DNA of 64,000 nt from Megamerina dolium (GCA_963854835.1 OY978525.1:101139388-101203387), one strand, 5' to 3'. Shown: positions 1-14,300, counted from the first letter of the stretch. Numbers and translations are program-made. Notes: generated by a model from the sequence alone, not told the origin.

Positions 1-2095
1 AAATTACTGTAGAAGCCTTAAGTCAACAATGGATACGAAGCCGTCAAAATATTCAAAATAAATATTTTTCTTAATAAATATTTAAGTTTTTCAATAAAAT
101 CGTCATAAATTTCGATCTATATATTCTTAAAGTAGGGCTACAGATAAGATACAAGTCAATATTTGTATTCAAAAGGCAATTTTATAGTGGAATATTTCCA
201 TTTTTGACTCAGAAGAAACAAATTCTTTATTAAAAAAAAAAAACAAAGTCGTATACGTAATATTAATTAAAAACAATTTTGCGTCTAAAAATCGTAAACA
301 AATTAATCTGGAAAAATGACCAGATACGGATATCTTTTTTTGAGTCCTACTTTCAGAATATGTAGATCTTGCTTATGTAAATGAAATTATTTAATATATG
401 TATTAAGTGTGTAATTTAAATTAAATTGATTTGAAATAAATTATGGCTTCGTTTACTTGTCATTGTTGTTGTTGTTGTTGTTGCTGATTATTTAACAAAA
501 ATTTTCATTTATTGCTTTTAATATGTAAATTTTTTCTCCGTTTTTTGTTTTTTTTAGTAAAAAAATAGTAATCAATAAAATTATAAATTTTTAATTTAAT
601 TATGAAATATCTCTTCACACATTCACTCCATTTTGAAATTACATATTCATTCTTTGAATCAACATGATCATAATAATATAAATAACTGTACATTAAATAT
701 TTATAATACATAAATTTTACTAATATTTCTCACTCTTATTTTGCGCTTAATTTGTGTGTGGCCTAAAAGAATATTATAATTATATTGTAATAATAATTTA
801 AAATTAATTTAGATATATAAAAATTCAAACTCCATAGGTAATATTATTCCATTATAATAAAAGTCATATGAATTATTGAAAATTATCGGGCAACGAAAAA
901 TTCTTATTGGCTAAATTTGAAAATTAGCTTAATTTTAAAATTAAAATTAACAAAAATCAAAATACAAATTCTATTTTAGCAATATCGGTGCAATAGAAAA
1001 AAACAAAAAGCCTAAATCATAAGTTGGTGTGAGTGCAAGCAATCACTTTAAATTGAACTATGACCAGATCATATTAGATTACTAGGTAAGTTCTCGGATC
1101 TGAAATGAAAAACGCTGCTTTTGTAAATTAAATATATTTAATTGCTCCGTATAAATTTCCTATAGTTCCCTACAATTATTTCAATGATTCTACAATTCAA
1201 GGGAGTTCTTTCTGAAGGGAAAATTCGGTTCATATCCAAAATAGCTATGGCGATAAATCACCTCCTTGACTGAACTTTGGACCTTCACTCATTTTGGAGC
1301 AAAAGTGTAAAGTTTGCATCATTCCTATTCCCTTTCTTTCTATTCAGCATCATTGTGGGTCCCTAATATTCATTCATAGTGATGAATTAAGGTACGGAAT
1401 ATTTTTTCTCAGAGCAGCCTATTTTTAACAGTCACTTTTGAAGGTGAGGTTCCCTTAAACTTTCAAGCATTTTATAATAATACGATATTTAATTTTTTCA
1501 TGAATAAAAAAATAATTGTTTTTTTTTATGTTTTCGACGATCGACATGAAGCTTTGCTCGCGTTCACATGAAGTTTGTATACATATAAAAAGAAATGAAA
1601 CCATTAGAAGCCATGTTTTGATAGAGATGTCCCGAATTTATGAATGGGTCTAATAGACATAAGCTAAGCTATCATAAGAGAAGCTATTGTGAGAATTCTG
1701 AAGTGATTCTTTGCAAATCTTACTAATATCTATTGTTATCTTTTCAATTGAGATTTTAAACATTCTTAAAGTAACACGCTGGATTATAGATCATGGAAGG
1801 GAAATATACCAATATATATATAATATATATGGATAGTAAGGTTGTCCTTCGCTACCACAAAAGTTAAGTAAATTTTTAGAACATTGTTAAAGAATGATAT
1901 ATAAAATCTCATGGTTGAATACGATTTTTGTCTTAAAGGTCTTACGGTATCACATATCACCGAGAGAAATCTTGGGTCAGTATAGTCTGTAAGTCAAAAA
2001 AAGCAAAATGCAGGAGAGAAAATATATAGAAAGCATACCACATGGGTTGAAAAATATTCAGGTTTTGATCGAAAACAAGTATTTTTAGGCAAAGT
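1..2095. other. 3' flanking AT-rich sequence, nothing recognised
   Basis: This stretch is A/T-rich with a short (GTT)n tract at about 463-484. It contains only short accidental reading frames, and I see no gene or element that I can name. Confidence 0.5.
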
Positions 2096-2100
2096 TATAT

Positions 2101-2690
2101 TTATTCCTCAGCATAGTTGCCTTTGAGAGCAATACTTCTGGTATAGCGAGTTTCCAACATTTCGATCACCTTTCTGTAGTCTGAAATGTCCAAACCTTCA
2201 AAATACTCCTCGGTTTTGGCAATTACTTCCCTGAAACTCTTTCCCTGGAGCCACCACTTGAGGTTTGGGGACAGATAATAGTCGCTGAGAGCCAAGTCTG
2301 GAGAATACAGTCGGTGAGCAACCAATTCTAATCTTAATTGATCCAATTTGGCCATGGCTTTCAAAGACGTGTGTGCCGGTACATTATCATGATGGTACAG
2401 AACTTTTTTCTTTCCCATATGGGACCCATTTTTCTTTATTTCGTTATTCAATATGTCTATTAATGCCGCATAATACTCTCCTGTGACTCTTCTCGATAAT
2501 CGATGAAGATTATGTTATGTGCATCTCAAAAAAACGGAGGCCAAAATCTTCTCTGTCGAGCATTAGTGACCAACCGGGTCATTCTGGTAGGCTTTCGTGG
2601 CCATCCAACCACTCTGAAGGCTGGAAAGTGGGCCCATGTTTTATCCATCGTCACAAAACGTCAAAAAAAAAGTATGTTCGATTACGCTGC
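2101..2690 (-). mobile_element. Mariner (DD34D) transposase relic, 3' two-thirds
   Basis: On the minus strand the conserved order of a mariner transposase is visible but broken. A TMDKTW block (normally DETW, so the first Asp-Glu pair is altered) sits at about 2635-2650. It is followed by an FIDY-like block, then KKKVLYHHDNVPAHTS with the second Asp, YSPDLALSDYY with the third Asp, and a C-terminus ending ALKGNYAEE at 2101. Frameshifts and stops separate the first part from the second. The relic lies 3' of the host gene and is not functional. I could not identify its terminal repeats. Confidence 0.85.
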
Positions 2691-2860
2691 AACAACGCTA
2701 AATCGACATTTTTGGTCGACGGTCAACAAACGCGGCACCCATCACCCGATAGCATTTTCATCTCCAAAAATCTAATCAATCAGTTCTCCATAAACCTAAG
2801 TAGGGACAACTATCGAACTCTGATTGCTTTTATGGCAAAGTTTTTAAAAGATTAAATAAT

Positions 2861-3725
2861 AAGATTAAATAAGATTAAATAACGACTGTCAGCCGAAAAG
2901 GATTTAAAATTACACAAAATGCATAAAGTTGTACAAAATGAAAAAGGGTGTGAAAAAAATATGTAAAAATTGAATGCGTAGTGACAACAGTGGCACCGAT
3001 CATTTTTTGTTGTTTTAGTCATTTCCAATAAAAATAATGTACTCGTAGGCACATATACGTGTAAATGAAAAAAAAACCAAAAAAAAAAAAAACAAAAAAC
3101 AGAAAATATACAATTTCAATAAAACAGTACAGAGACTACACTCTAAAATAAAAATAATAAAAACTCCATATAAACACATATACACACACATAAAATACCT
3201 ACATGTACTCGCATATAACTAAGTGCATACAAGTACATATATTTAGCACACTGAGAATCATTGTGAAAAATTCCCATTTTTCGCTCAATTAAATTATATG
3301 ATTTTTTTTATAGCACATTTTTACAAAATATCGTAATTCGGGATTGAATTTAGTTTGAATTTAAATTCAATTTTTGCTTCCATTTACACAAATGCACATA
3401 GCAATATTTAGTCAGTTCGAAAAAGTTTCCGCCGACTAGTAATTACAATATCTAGCAAGATTAATATGTTGATATTTGATTGTTGTTGTGATGTTGATAT
3501 TTCATGGGAATTTCTAGAAAAGGAAAATATATTTACCATGACTTCTTATTATTAGTTGGAAGATAAATTTGCTCCATGAAAAATTGGAGATAAATAGATC
3601 GTTAAATTTGCAAACATATTTATAAGGCCAGAATAACTATTTCGATTTGGTTGAGTTAGAATTCGAATGAACAAAGTTTCAATGGAATATGATGTTATAC
3701 GAAGAAATAACAAAAGATAGATAAA
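2861..3725. other. AT-rich spacer, nothing recognised
   Basis: This stretch includes A-rich runs near 3068-3110 and no coding or repeat structure that I can name. Confidence 0.5.
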
Positions 3726-3727
3726 TA

Positions 3728-4241
3728 CTGGGTTATCTATTTTGTGGTTCCGAAAGTAAACGAATGGACCTTGCCATTATGTTGAATTCAAATGTATGTC
3801 ATACAAATGTCCTCTACGGGATCTCTACAGCACTTGAACAAATCTTTGATGACTCTCCGGCACATATTGGGCAATATCTTGGTCATAACTTGACGTATGT
3901 ATGTTGTCAGAGCGTCAAGAGATTGAGGATTATATGCATAAAGACGATCCTTTGCGTAGGCCCACAAAAAAATCCAACGGTAAGGAATTGGACGATCTTG
4001 GAGACCAATTCACATTGTCGAAACAAGAAATAAACCACATCGCTGATGAAAATTCGATGCAAACAATTATCATGCAAACGGTGTTGTATCCAATCATCCA
4101 ATCTCGTAGAGGACTTTTGAATGACTTTGTATTTCACACACATAATGGCAAGATGTAAACATAAAAAAATTTGATCTAAATTCTAAATAGAAGAGTGTTT
4201 CAGTTACACTTACTTTTGGGACCACAAAATGGATAACTGAG
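3728..4241. mobile_element. Tc1/mariner-type non-autonomous element with 32-bp inverted ends
   Basis: The two ends, 3728-3759 and 4241-4210 on the opposite strand, match at 27 of 32 positions (core ATTTTGTGGT). Both ends are bordered by TA, the target duplication of this superfamily. The interior includes, on the minus strand at about 3770-3910, a fragment reading RVIKDLFK-CRDPVEDIC, which resembles a transposase C-terminus. The element is therefore probably an internally deleted copy, 514 bp long. Confidence 0.8.
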
Positions 4242-4243
4242 TA

Positions 4244-6660
4244 TTATACAAAAAATTGGCGAGAACATCACTGTTTGGGCATTCTTTTTTTTGTGCATGT
4301 ATTTGAATTCAATTTATATGGAATTTTTAATTTTTCAATAATTTCACAAATTAAAAATTTAAGAACGAATAAAATTTTCAATAATACAATATTCTCATAA
4401 AGCACAAGCTCACACTTTTATATAAATTATAAATATATTCGAGAGTAGTTACATTTAAGATATAAGCAATACACTAGATATCATATACCCATATGCATTA
4501 TAAATACTGTATACCTGTATGCAATGCAAACATGTACGCACACACACAATTTAAATCTATGTTCATATTCAGAAAATAATGTCACACGCATATACTGCTT
4601 TATACATATTGTAGGTATAAATATTTTGATATTCACACGTAGTTATACATTCATAATATTCGTAAAACCTTTGCACTATATATCGAAAATATCCCAACTC
4701 AAATATTGTATGTACAATTGCGGTATTCACTAACTTGTGCATATGGTGTTTGCAAAATTGCAAAAAAAAATTGCAATTATTTCCAATCAATTGCGAAAAA
4801 CATTTTTAAAGTTTACGTTGCAAAACTATTAGATTTGAAGATTTGTTCTATATCAACTATTTAATCTGTAAGCTGTTAAATAAGTATTGCAATTCACAAT
4901 TTTCAAGCCCATAGTATATTGTATATTTTTTAAAGTTTGATTGCACACTTTGCAATGATATTTTGCATTGTACTATACTTCTTTGTGTGACCAAATGTAC
5001 CGGATCGGAAATTCCACAAATATAATGCAATACAATACAAATATTTGTATGACAAACACTTTCTAATGCATAAAATTGCTTAAATTTTCAATTTGATTGA
5101 AATTTTGTGCCATTTTGATATGTGTGAATGCATATTAGTATATATTCTCAAATATATTCCTATTTTGTATTGGTATTTATAAATATAAATATACATATAT
5201 AAATATCTACATTTATTTATATAAATACATTAGATTGAATGAATACTCTTGTAGAAAAATCAGATGAATATCAAACGATGATAATGTATGTTCTTGTGTT
5301 TGCAGATTGAAAAGGTCAATTTCTGCAATACAATGAACTTTTTTTAGCTTCGAAAAGCACCACTACTCGGAAGGTTAATTAAAAAGGTTAAAAAGTTGGA
5401 AATTGTAGGGCTTTTTTTCTAAGAAAGTCTACAGTAATGACATGAATACATACTTAATTATATTGACAATTCCATAAGACTGCATTCTATTTGGATAATG
5501 CAATTGTGTTATGTTTCTTTTATGATCTGCATCATGGAGTATTTTTTTTTTTTTGACTCCAGTAAATAATTATACAAACAAATTTAGAGGACATAATTCG
5601 GAATTCTATATATTTTAAGGAATCCAAAATAAGATTTTATATGTGATGGATGCCGACGTAGCATTTAATCCAATATTCTGTGGAACGACTAAGTACTGGA
5701 GAACCTGTTAGCATTTCGAATATCAAATTGGCATCTGTGAGCAAAAAACAGAAGTGGACTGGCAATATCCCAAAATCGGTTTTTATTTGGAATAACCAAG
5801 GAAGTAAATAAGCAACAAATCAAAAATAAAACGTTGTCAAATATAAAGCATAGAGCAAATTTCCAGAATGACTTTAACCGATTTATTGGTTTATTTTTAG
5901 TTTAAACTCAGAGCCAAATTATCAGTTCTATTTTAATATTAGTGCAGTTAATAAATAAAACATAGAGCAAATTACACTCAGCTTAACTGATTTAAACTAA
6001 ATTGAAACTTGTACTAAGAAAGTGGCCCTAGTATGTTGTTACTTTTACCAGAAGAACAGACAATTATCTCTAAATAATTGCAAATTTTTTGTGGACAGTA
6101 GATATTTCAGAAGAATGAGTTTCAGAAAAAGTTCTTTATACGAGTTTCCCTATTACAAAAACGTCATTGCAGCTTCTGTGTGAATTTTATGGTGAGTGGT
6201 GAATTTAATGGTCATATACTTTGAATTGACTGTTGACCAAAATTTGCAATTTTCTGATTTTAATCGATATTTTTTAACATATGTATCAATTTTATTGAGA
6301 TTATTTTTTCAATACAATATGTTTCTCAATGAAAATATGATAAATATTTTGAAAAGGTGAGTGCAGTATTTACTTGCATACCTAATCAGTTCGAAATGAC
6401 CAAGTTATATAGCAGACTCTCAATGATAACTCAACAATAGAGTTTTTACTCTATTTGGAATTGGTAAGACTGTTTTAGACACTTCAAGAAAATGCTATGA
6501 CTTACTTTATCAAATCGACAATATTAATTTGAGTTTATGGAAGTCAAATAAATTAACGAAAATTGTAAGAATTAAATTTTTAAGTAACTAAATACATTTT
6601 TTTTATGCTTCATTAACAAAATAATGTAATACAATTGTTTTTGAAAACTTTTAACTAACC
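4244..6660. other. 3' flank, AT-rich, with clustered TTGCA words
   Basis: I see no gene here. Words containing TTGCA or TGCAA are frequent at 4740-5050. Dinucleotide-like TATA stretches occur near 5160-5240. Confidence 0.4.
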
Positions 6661-6677
6661 ATTTAATAGTTAAAAAT

Positions 6678-6870
6678 TTTTGCAATAATGTCGAACATTT
6701 TCTTGATGTGGTGAATTATTTTTTCGACATTATTGCAAAAGCTTGACGATAAAATCGTAATCGCAATTTTTGTAAAATTTCTTTTCGACATTATTGCTAA
6801 TATTTTTCGACATTAATTCATCAGTTCATTCAGTTTGTGACATTAATTTATCTGTTCATTCAGTTTGTGA
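6678..6870. repeat. Perfect 18-bp inverted repeat followed by 30-bp tandem duplication
   Basis: TTTTGCAATAATGTCGAA at 6678-6695 is repeated exactly in inverse at 6723-6740. The core TTCGACATTATTGC recurs at 6784-6797. Immediately after, 6811-6840 and 6841-6870 are adjacent direct copies identical at 28 of 30 positions. It may be the remnant of a small palindromic element. Confidence 0.85.
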
Positions 6871-8126
6871 TCTCTTTGAATAAATACATTTTCGATTAAT
6901 TAAAGCATAAACTTGACGAATAATGTTATGTCGAAATTTTAAATTGATTAAAAGATATTTTCATAAGAGATAAAGAAACGTTTGCATGTGACAATTCAAC
7001 TCAAGTTGGCAGACTTTGGAATCAAATAAAAAAAAAATTACTTTCAATTAACAAATAAACATGGGGTTGTTTAAAACTAAAATAAATACTTGGCACCATA
7101 ACTAAAGAAGGTACTTGGACGAGTTTCTTTTCCAGCATTGCTGTGCATATTAAATTTACACAAGGACCAATTTACATTCGCCAATTCTGAATGGCAGCAG
7201 TTTCATAGCATAACCTCTTTCCGAAGACTTTGCTCGACAAATTTTTATAAATTGGTACTGCCGGATGAATTGTTAATGAATTGTTAATTGATTATCAATT
7301 GATTAGCATCATTTGAAGTAACAAATTTTCTTCCTTCGGAAAAATTAATGAATTTCTCAATTTTCGCTGCAGTGTCTATTACCGGAAAATTCCTGCATTA
7401 GTGCAGCACACTGATTTTCTACAGAGTATCATATATCATTTACCTGTACATCATTCATATTTTGGTATAATTTTTTGTAAATAATTTTTTTTTTATTATA
7501 TTTCATGGGAGCAGTGACATCTACAACACCTACACCTACCTACATAATTCAGACACACAAATGCGCGCAAATTTTTTTTATCCATTCATACTTATATGTA
7601 TATATTGAAGTATATATATGTATGATCATGTATAAACTCTATTATGGACACTCTTCTAACATATACACATATACACTAGATATACATATATATGTATCGT
7701 AAATACCTATGTAAACGGATGGACACACCTATGTATTTCATATACATAACTTTCATGCAACAACAACAACACATTTTAGTAGTGATAGTATGTAGTAACA
7801 TTTCGTTTTTACATAAATATTGTATTATATATAAAAATAAAATAAAATTTAATTAAAATATTTATACAATTTATACACATACACACACATACATACATAC
7901 ATACATATACATATATGTATCTAAATATGTAAATAAATATGTATATATGCATGTGCATTATCCTTATCAGTCCTTGATTCTCATCAGTAGCAAATTTGTA
8001 ATCACAATGACATTATCATCATTGTCATCATAATCTTCATTAATATTATACTCATTACGTTTCCACCTTCTCATCATTTCTGCCATTTCTTGTTGCAGCA
8101 GCACCAGCAGCAGTAGCAGCTTAAAT
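6871..8126. other. 3' flank including the presumed Hs3st 3' UTR
   Basis: The sequence directly below 8127 must contain the transcript's 3' untranslated region. It is AT-rich, with CA/TA microsatellite-like tracts near 7600-7920. No polyadenylation signal can be chosen with confidence. A minus-strand AATAAA lies within the T-rich stretch near 7490. Confidence 0.4.
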
Positions 8127-8350
8127 TTATTCCTCTGGCCAACCTAAATCCTCACCAACCAATTCATAGAAACGTTGATTATGTTCGGCAAAAAATTTAC
8201 GCAATTTTGATATGACCACCGGATCAACGTACGGATGTTTACGACCTTTTGTCTCGCGTAAACATCTGTCACCGCTATCATAACGCAGACAGTAGAATCC
8301 TTTTGTTTCGTTAAAATAAAAATGACTGCTGGTGACACGATGTTCAATGC
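8127..8350 (-). CDS. Hs3st-A: Hs3st coding exon 6: C-terminal sulfotransferase segment and stop
   Basis: The acceptor is CCACAG|GC at 8350, and the stop codon is TAA at 8129-8127. The exon encodes residues 593-665: [52 protein letters not shown] and GEDLGWPEE. The pair C612/C621 matches the family disulfide, and K626-G-R628 is the C-terminal PAPS-binding motif. The one base carried from exon 5 plus GC restores a Gly codon. An AATAAA overlaps the stop codon, which is too close to serve as the polyadenylation signal. I could not place the real 3' end. Confidence 0.95.
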
Positions 8351-11300
8351 CTGTGGTTAAATATAATTATTGAGTTGTTGTTGTTGTTGTTATTATTGTT
8401 AATTCATTTGTTTTTCGCATTATTGTTGTTGCCGTTGGTGTTAGCGTTGTGATATCCATCGAGTTGATGGTGTTGGTCCATGATGGCCGCGTTGTAATTC
8501 GATGTTCATATTGGTGCAGACAATAATTATAGTAGTTGTTGGATGTATGTGGTTGGTTATTGGTTGCCCAAACGGTCATTGTCATCAACATGCATAATAG
8601 AAATGTTATATGTAGATTCCAATGTGATGGTAGGTAGAGCGTAAGCGTAAGAAGGTGTGAGAGAGAAATTTAATATAATTAATATGTAGGCTTATAATAT
8701 GAAGGTCATTTGATAAATTAATGATAATATGTTAGAGAAGAAAAAAAATCGTCAAAAATTCAATTTTCAACCCATCATGGTAATATTAGACTGAAAGGGT
8801 TTGCAATTAAGCAGGCTACTTTTTAAAAAAATAAAACTAACTATCCCCTATACCTTAAAATTCTTAGTATATTTTGGTCTCAGAGTAGAGAAATTGACGC
8901 TGAACGCTTTATAGAATCTTGTTCGATTACGAGTAGTACTACAAGGAGCCTATGCGATTTTATCGGATTGTAGCCGACACAGTCTTGTGGTGTCATCTTC
9001 CAGTAGTTTATACTCAGCAAATATGCCTAAAAATGCCAAAATTCCTTTAACAATGGTGATTTATTAGTTTTTGTACAAAAAAATCTTTTGAACAGGTAAT
9101 TTCTGCACAGCCAATATCAATGTCAATACTAACCGCTGAGTTGTGTCACTGGTTGGTCACTTAAACCTATGCACCACAACAAGTGTAATCAGATGATTTT
9201 CAAATTAATTACTTGCACACCTCTCAAATTTAACAAAAACCACACGTAAATGTATATTTAATTAGAACTTTTTGCAATTTAACAATTCGAATACATTCAC
9301 TAATTGTATGCACACACGCCTAAAAAGTTTTATTAAACTTTCAGAGAGCACAGTTTAAATATAAATAACACGATATTAATTAAATATAATTTACATAAAT
9401 GTGTGTGTGTGAATGTTTGTTGACAAGTCAAATTCAGCCAAAAATCATCGATAATATCATATTGGTAATTTTTTATTATTAGATATAACTGCTGACGTGA
9501 GAGAGAGGGAGACAGAGAGAGGGAGAGAGAGAGAGACATAGGTGTGACAAGTAATGAGTTGCAATCTACAGAAAAAATAATTTTCTATTGATGACGTTGG
9601 TGACAAAAATTATGTTCGCACGCAATAGTACATTGCACGAAATAGGAAATGAAAAATGGCGAAAATATATTTTTTCGCATAATTTCCTTCTTGGTTTCTA
9701 TGAAATACATATGCGAACATATAATATAAAGCAAGATGTTTTGTGGTGTGAAAAGATAGCTTCGATGGCGTCATCAATGATTGTATTCTTCTAAATGAGT
9801 TTTTTCTTATTTAACTTTGTGGTATGATGACCACTTCAAATGTCATTTGCTAACACGCACACTATGAATTAACGAATTATGTACCTGTGTATATAATGAA
9901 TGAAGAACGACACATCAATTTTTTTCTGAATTACTTTTGCATGTATGTATGAGTACATTCAGAGTCTTATTAACACTCAAATTCCACTTAAAAAACAAAT
10001 CACACTTAATGATCTTCGGTCCATAAAATGACCCATGGGTATTTAGTTCACTTTTTTCTTAAACAAATTATGTTATTTTTCACTTGAATTCAATAGAAAG
10101 TAAAAAAAAAAAACAAATTTATGATTACAACGTATTGATTCTTTAAGTATTTTAGAATTATAAAATTTTATATAATTTGTTTTTGACAAAAGGTTGTTTT
10201 TTTCTGTTTTTGTCTGGCTGTGTTGTGTATTGAGCAATAATTGAAGGTCTTAGGATAGGTTCCAGGAGGACAGATACTACACCGTTTGTGATCAGAAGCT
10301 TTCTTTATTTAGCAAACGTCGTTGAGTAACTGATGTCTTCAGCTGATATCAGCTGATGATAATGCGCTTGGAAGGCGAATGCCACCGGCTATCCAGGGGC
10401 GTACCAACACGTTTCCTAGTTCCCCTAAAAATATGCGACCCTTTTATTTATTTCTATCCACAAGATGTAGACTTTAAGAGCTGACAAATCTATAAGGTTA
10501 CTGGCCAGCGATTTGCTTTGCATTTCCTCGATAAACTGCGATCGATCCTGTCGACGCCACATTTCGTCGGGTAATAAAATTGAATTATTTCAAGCAAAAA
10601 GTATATTTTGCAGCAATCAAAAGTAAAATTTCAAAATAAATTCTATCTCGTTACCGTTAGTGCAGTTTTCTTTATATACACGTTCCTCCTTCATATATGT
10701 GAATTGAAGAATAGGCATTTTCATTGCGACTATTAAGCACAATTTGGAAGAATCCTTTATATACGAAATTATATATAAAGCATAGGTCGTAACGCCTATC
10801 CAATCATACACTATGTGTTCAGATTGCGTTTGTGACAGCGAAGATGGTGTTGGTGTTGAATAGTACCAAACAATTTTTTTGTCTGTGCTGAAGACTCGAT
10901 CTTGCACTTCGAATATCTCTTTTCCATTATCAGCACTTAAATCGTCATTATCAATATCTAAAAATTCTTCAACTTCACTTTGTATTTCTGGCTCAAAATC
11001 TATGTCTAAGGAGAAAATCTTACTCTAACACCCGATGGCCTCATGTTATAATTTGACTAGGACATATTTTCTTTTTTATAGCATCATTTTTGTTTGAACG
11101 CTCAAAAATCTACGATATTTCACAACTCAGTAAATTTATTTCACAACTAATAAAGCTTCATTTCCTAACATCACTGAAAACACAATGAATGAAATACATT
11201 TTTCATATGGGTCACAGAATGGCCAAAGGATGATTAATGTGTCTAATAAGTTGTTATGCTAAATGAAAATTGTAAATCTTTGAAATTCATGCACTGAGCA

Positions 11301-14300
11301 GGGAGGAAAATATATCGATATTATGTTTCAAAACAAAATTGAGTTTAAAGTCGCTTTGTGTCACAAAATGACCCAAAGAGAGTTTGAGTGTTAAGTATAT
11401 GAAGAATACTCAGTAAAATTGATTAACTAACGCGTGCATCATAAATGCATTGTAGATTGATTGCTTTTTATACCCTGTATAATGCAATATTCATGGTATA
11501 TTTATTTCGGTCAGATTTTTGTGTCCACTTGAAGGAATCTCCGGAGATATAGACATAGATATATATTCGTGATCAGCGTCGCTTAAATTTTCGATTTAAA
11601 GATGTCCGTCCGTCCGTCCGTCTGTCTGTCACCTGGCTGGTTCGCACGATAACTTGAGTAAATATTGAGCTATTTCGACGAAATTTGGCACAAGTAACCT
11701 ATGATCCAAGGGTACAGAGGGGATTGATATTGGGCATGATCGGTCAATAGCCACGCCCACACCAAGCATTCAAAGCGACTAACCTCGGAATTTTCAAAAT
11801 CTTTAACTTGCTATAACTCACATAGTATACCACTTGGGACAACAATATTTGGCACAGAGACTTATATTATACCACTCTATAACCTCGCCAAAAGTGGTTG
11901 AGCCATGCCTACTTTTTAGCGTAGCTCTCATACAAAGTGTCTATACTTCTTTAAAATTGAAACAGCTGTAACTTCTACAATCTTCTGTCCAGAATAACCA
12001 TAATTGACACTTTAATTAACATGCCAATGAGAAATAACATGGCAGAAAATCATTGTGCCACGCCTACTCCCTTTTGGGTCTGCCATACAAAGTTGCGGAA
12101 ATTAAAAAAAATGTTACCGGTTATAACTTGCAAACTATTCAGCGTAGAATAACGAGATTTAAGGCGTGGATTAGTATTGTACGAGCAACTAGGCTCACAG
12201 GAAATGGGCGCACCACGCCCACTGTTTATCGTAGCCCCCATACAAATTTTAAATTGAAACAGCTGTAAATTCGGCAATCTTCTGTCTAGAATAACCATAA
12301 TTGACACTTAAATTAATATCTTAGTCGGAAATAATCTGGCAAAAAATCAGTATGCCATGCCCACTCCTTCATGGATCTCCCATACAAAGTCGAGGGAATT
12401 AAACTAAAACTTTTAAGCTCCATAACTTACAAACCATTTAGCATAGGACAACAAGATTTAAGGTATGGATTAATATTGTACGAGCTACTAGGTTTATCGT
12501 AGCCCCTGTACAAAATGAGTGAAATTCTTTTAAATTGAAATAGCTGTAACTTCTGCATACTTCTGTCTAGAATAACTATAATCGACACTTAGATTAACAT
12601 GGTAGTCGGAAATAATCTGGCAACATGCCACGCCCACTTCTTAATGGGGCTACCATACAAAGTTGCGAAAATTTTAAAAAATTTAAACCGCTGTAACTTA
12701 CGAACTATTCAACGTAGGACAAACAAATTTAAGGTGTGGATTAATATTGAACAATTAATTGGATTTACAAGAAAGAGGCAAGCCACGCCAACTTTTTATA
12801 TAGCTATCATACTAAGTCTCGGAATTATCTTAAAAACCTCCTTTAAATTATCCCTTTTAGAACTCTCATAACATACAAAGTACTTCGTCAAAGTCAACCA
12901 TATTTCCGGCGTAAATTAGTAGTATATGCAAAAATTGTTTTTCAAAAAGTGGAAATAAAAGAAAAAGATGGATATTCGAGTAAACTTTTTATATATATAT
13001 CTATATATGCAGGGTATAATTTGGTCGGCGCCAGCCGACTGTAAGGAGATTTTTATACTAGCATTTTAAATTGTGACCTTCTGAAAGTGAATATTAGACT
13101 AATTATATTATCAATTGTATTATATATATAACGTATTTGCATTGGCTTTTCCAAGCATAAATGAAATCTTTGATTTTTAAATATGTATGTATATTAAGGT
13201 GGCTCATTTTTCCATAGCACTCACAGGCTATCAATATTTGATTTGATATAAAACCACTATACAGAAAGATTGAATCTCATGAATTGATGAAATTTTGGAA
13301 CCATTTAGCTCATCAACTTTGAAGTTAGAAGAAATGGGGTTTCACCACCGCTCCTACGATGTAACATATATGACCAACCGTTATTAATGGTTGCACCTCA
13401 TTACTTACTCCCCTATCTTACATAAGTAAAATCTTATTATTTTGGAAACACATTTTAATTTGTCAATTTTTGTAGTGTAGCCCACTTAATCCGTAGAGAT
13501 AGGTAGTAGGTATGTTCAGCAGAAATATTGGAAGAAAAAAATTAATAGGTAATGGCCTTACATTTGATTACTCTAGAGTCGATTCCTGAGCAACTATATG
13601 GTGATTTGTCGATTTTCATATGATTTTTCATTCATTTTGTATGGTAACCTACTGAAGAGCTGGAGATAGAGGGTAAGTTTGTTGGGAAAGTTAAACTAAT
13701 GGTGGTCGAAGTTAACACATCTAAAGGTAAATCCTGGGCTGCTATTGGATTATTAGCTGACTTTTATGTGTTTCCGTGTTCATTTTGTATGGCAGCTCCC
13801 TTAAAGGGGTGTTGATAGGGCATAATATTGTTTGAGGAAAATGTTTGGGCGAAATAAGTAATGGGGGTCTGTCATACATTTCGCTGCGCTAGGGAAGATT
13901 CGTGTGCAGCTATGAGATTATTTGTCGATTTTCATATGTTTTTGGGATAATTTTGTATGATCGCTTCTTTAAACGATGGGTATAGAATATAAGTAAGTTC
14001 AGACAAAATATTGGAGTTGTAAATTCAATGAAAGTCGGTCATATATTTTAGCACTCCAACGGCATTTTGAGAGTGGTGGAAGTGTTTTTTTTTATAAAAA
14101 CGTCAAGTTTGTATGGGGGAACCCCTTAAGAGTGGAGATAGGTGATAATGACGATCCGAAGAAATATTTGAGGAATAAATTAAAGGCAGACGATCTAAAA
14201 TTTTCTGCATCTAGGAGAAGTTATGAAATTATCATATTTTCTGAAGGTTATGCTCCGGAAGAAAATTGGGTACAAGGGTATAAGTAAGGGTTTGCCATGA

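Noticed and set aside
8144..8347. 67-codon minus-strand frame over exon 6
   Set aside because: It is the wrong frame of the Hs3st exon. The true frame gives the conserved sulfotransferase C-terminus.
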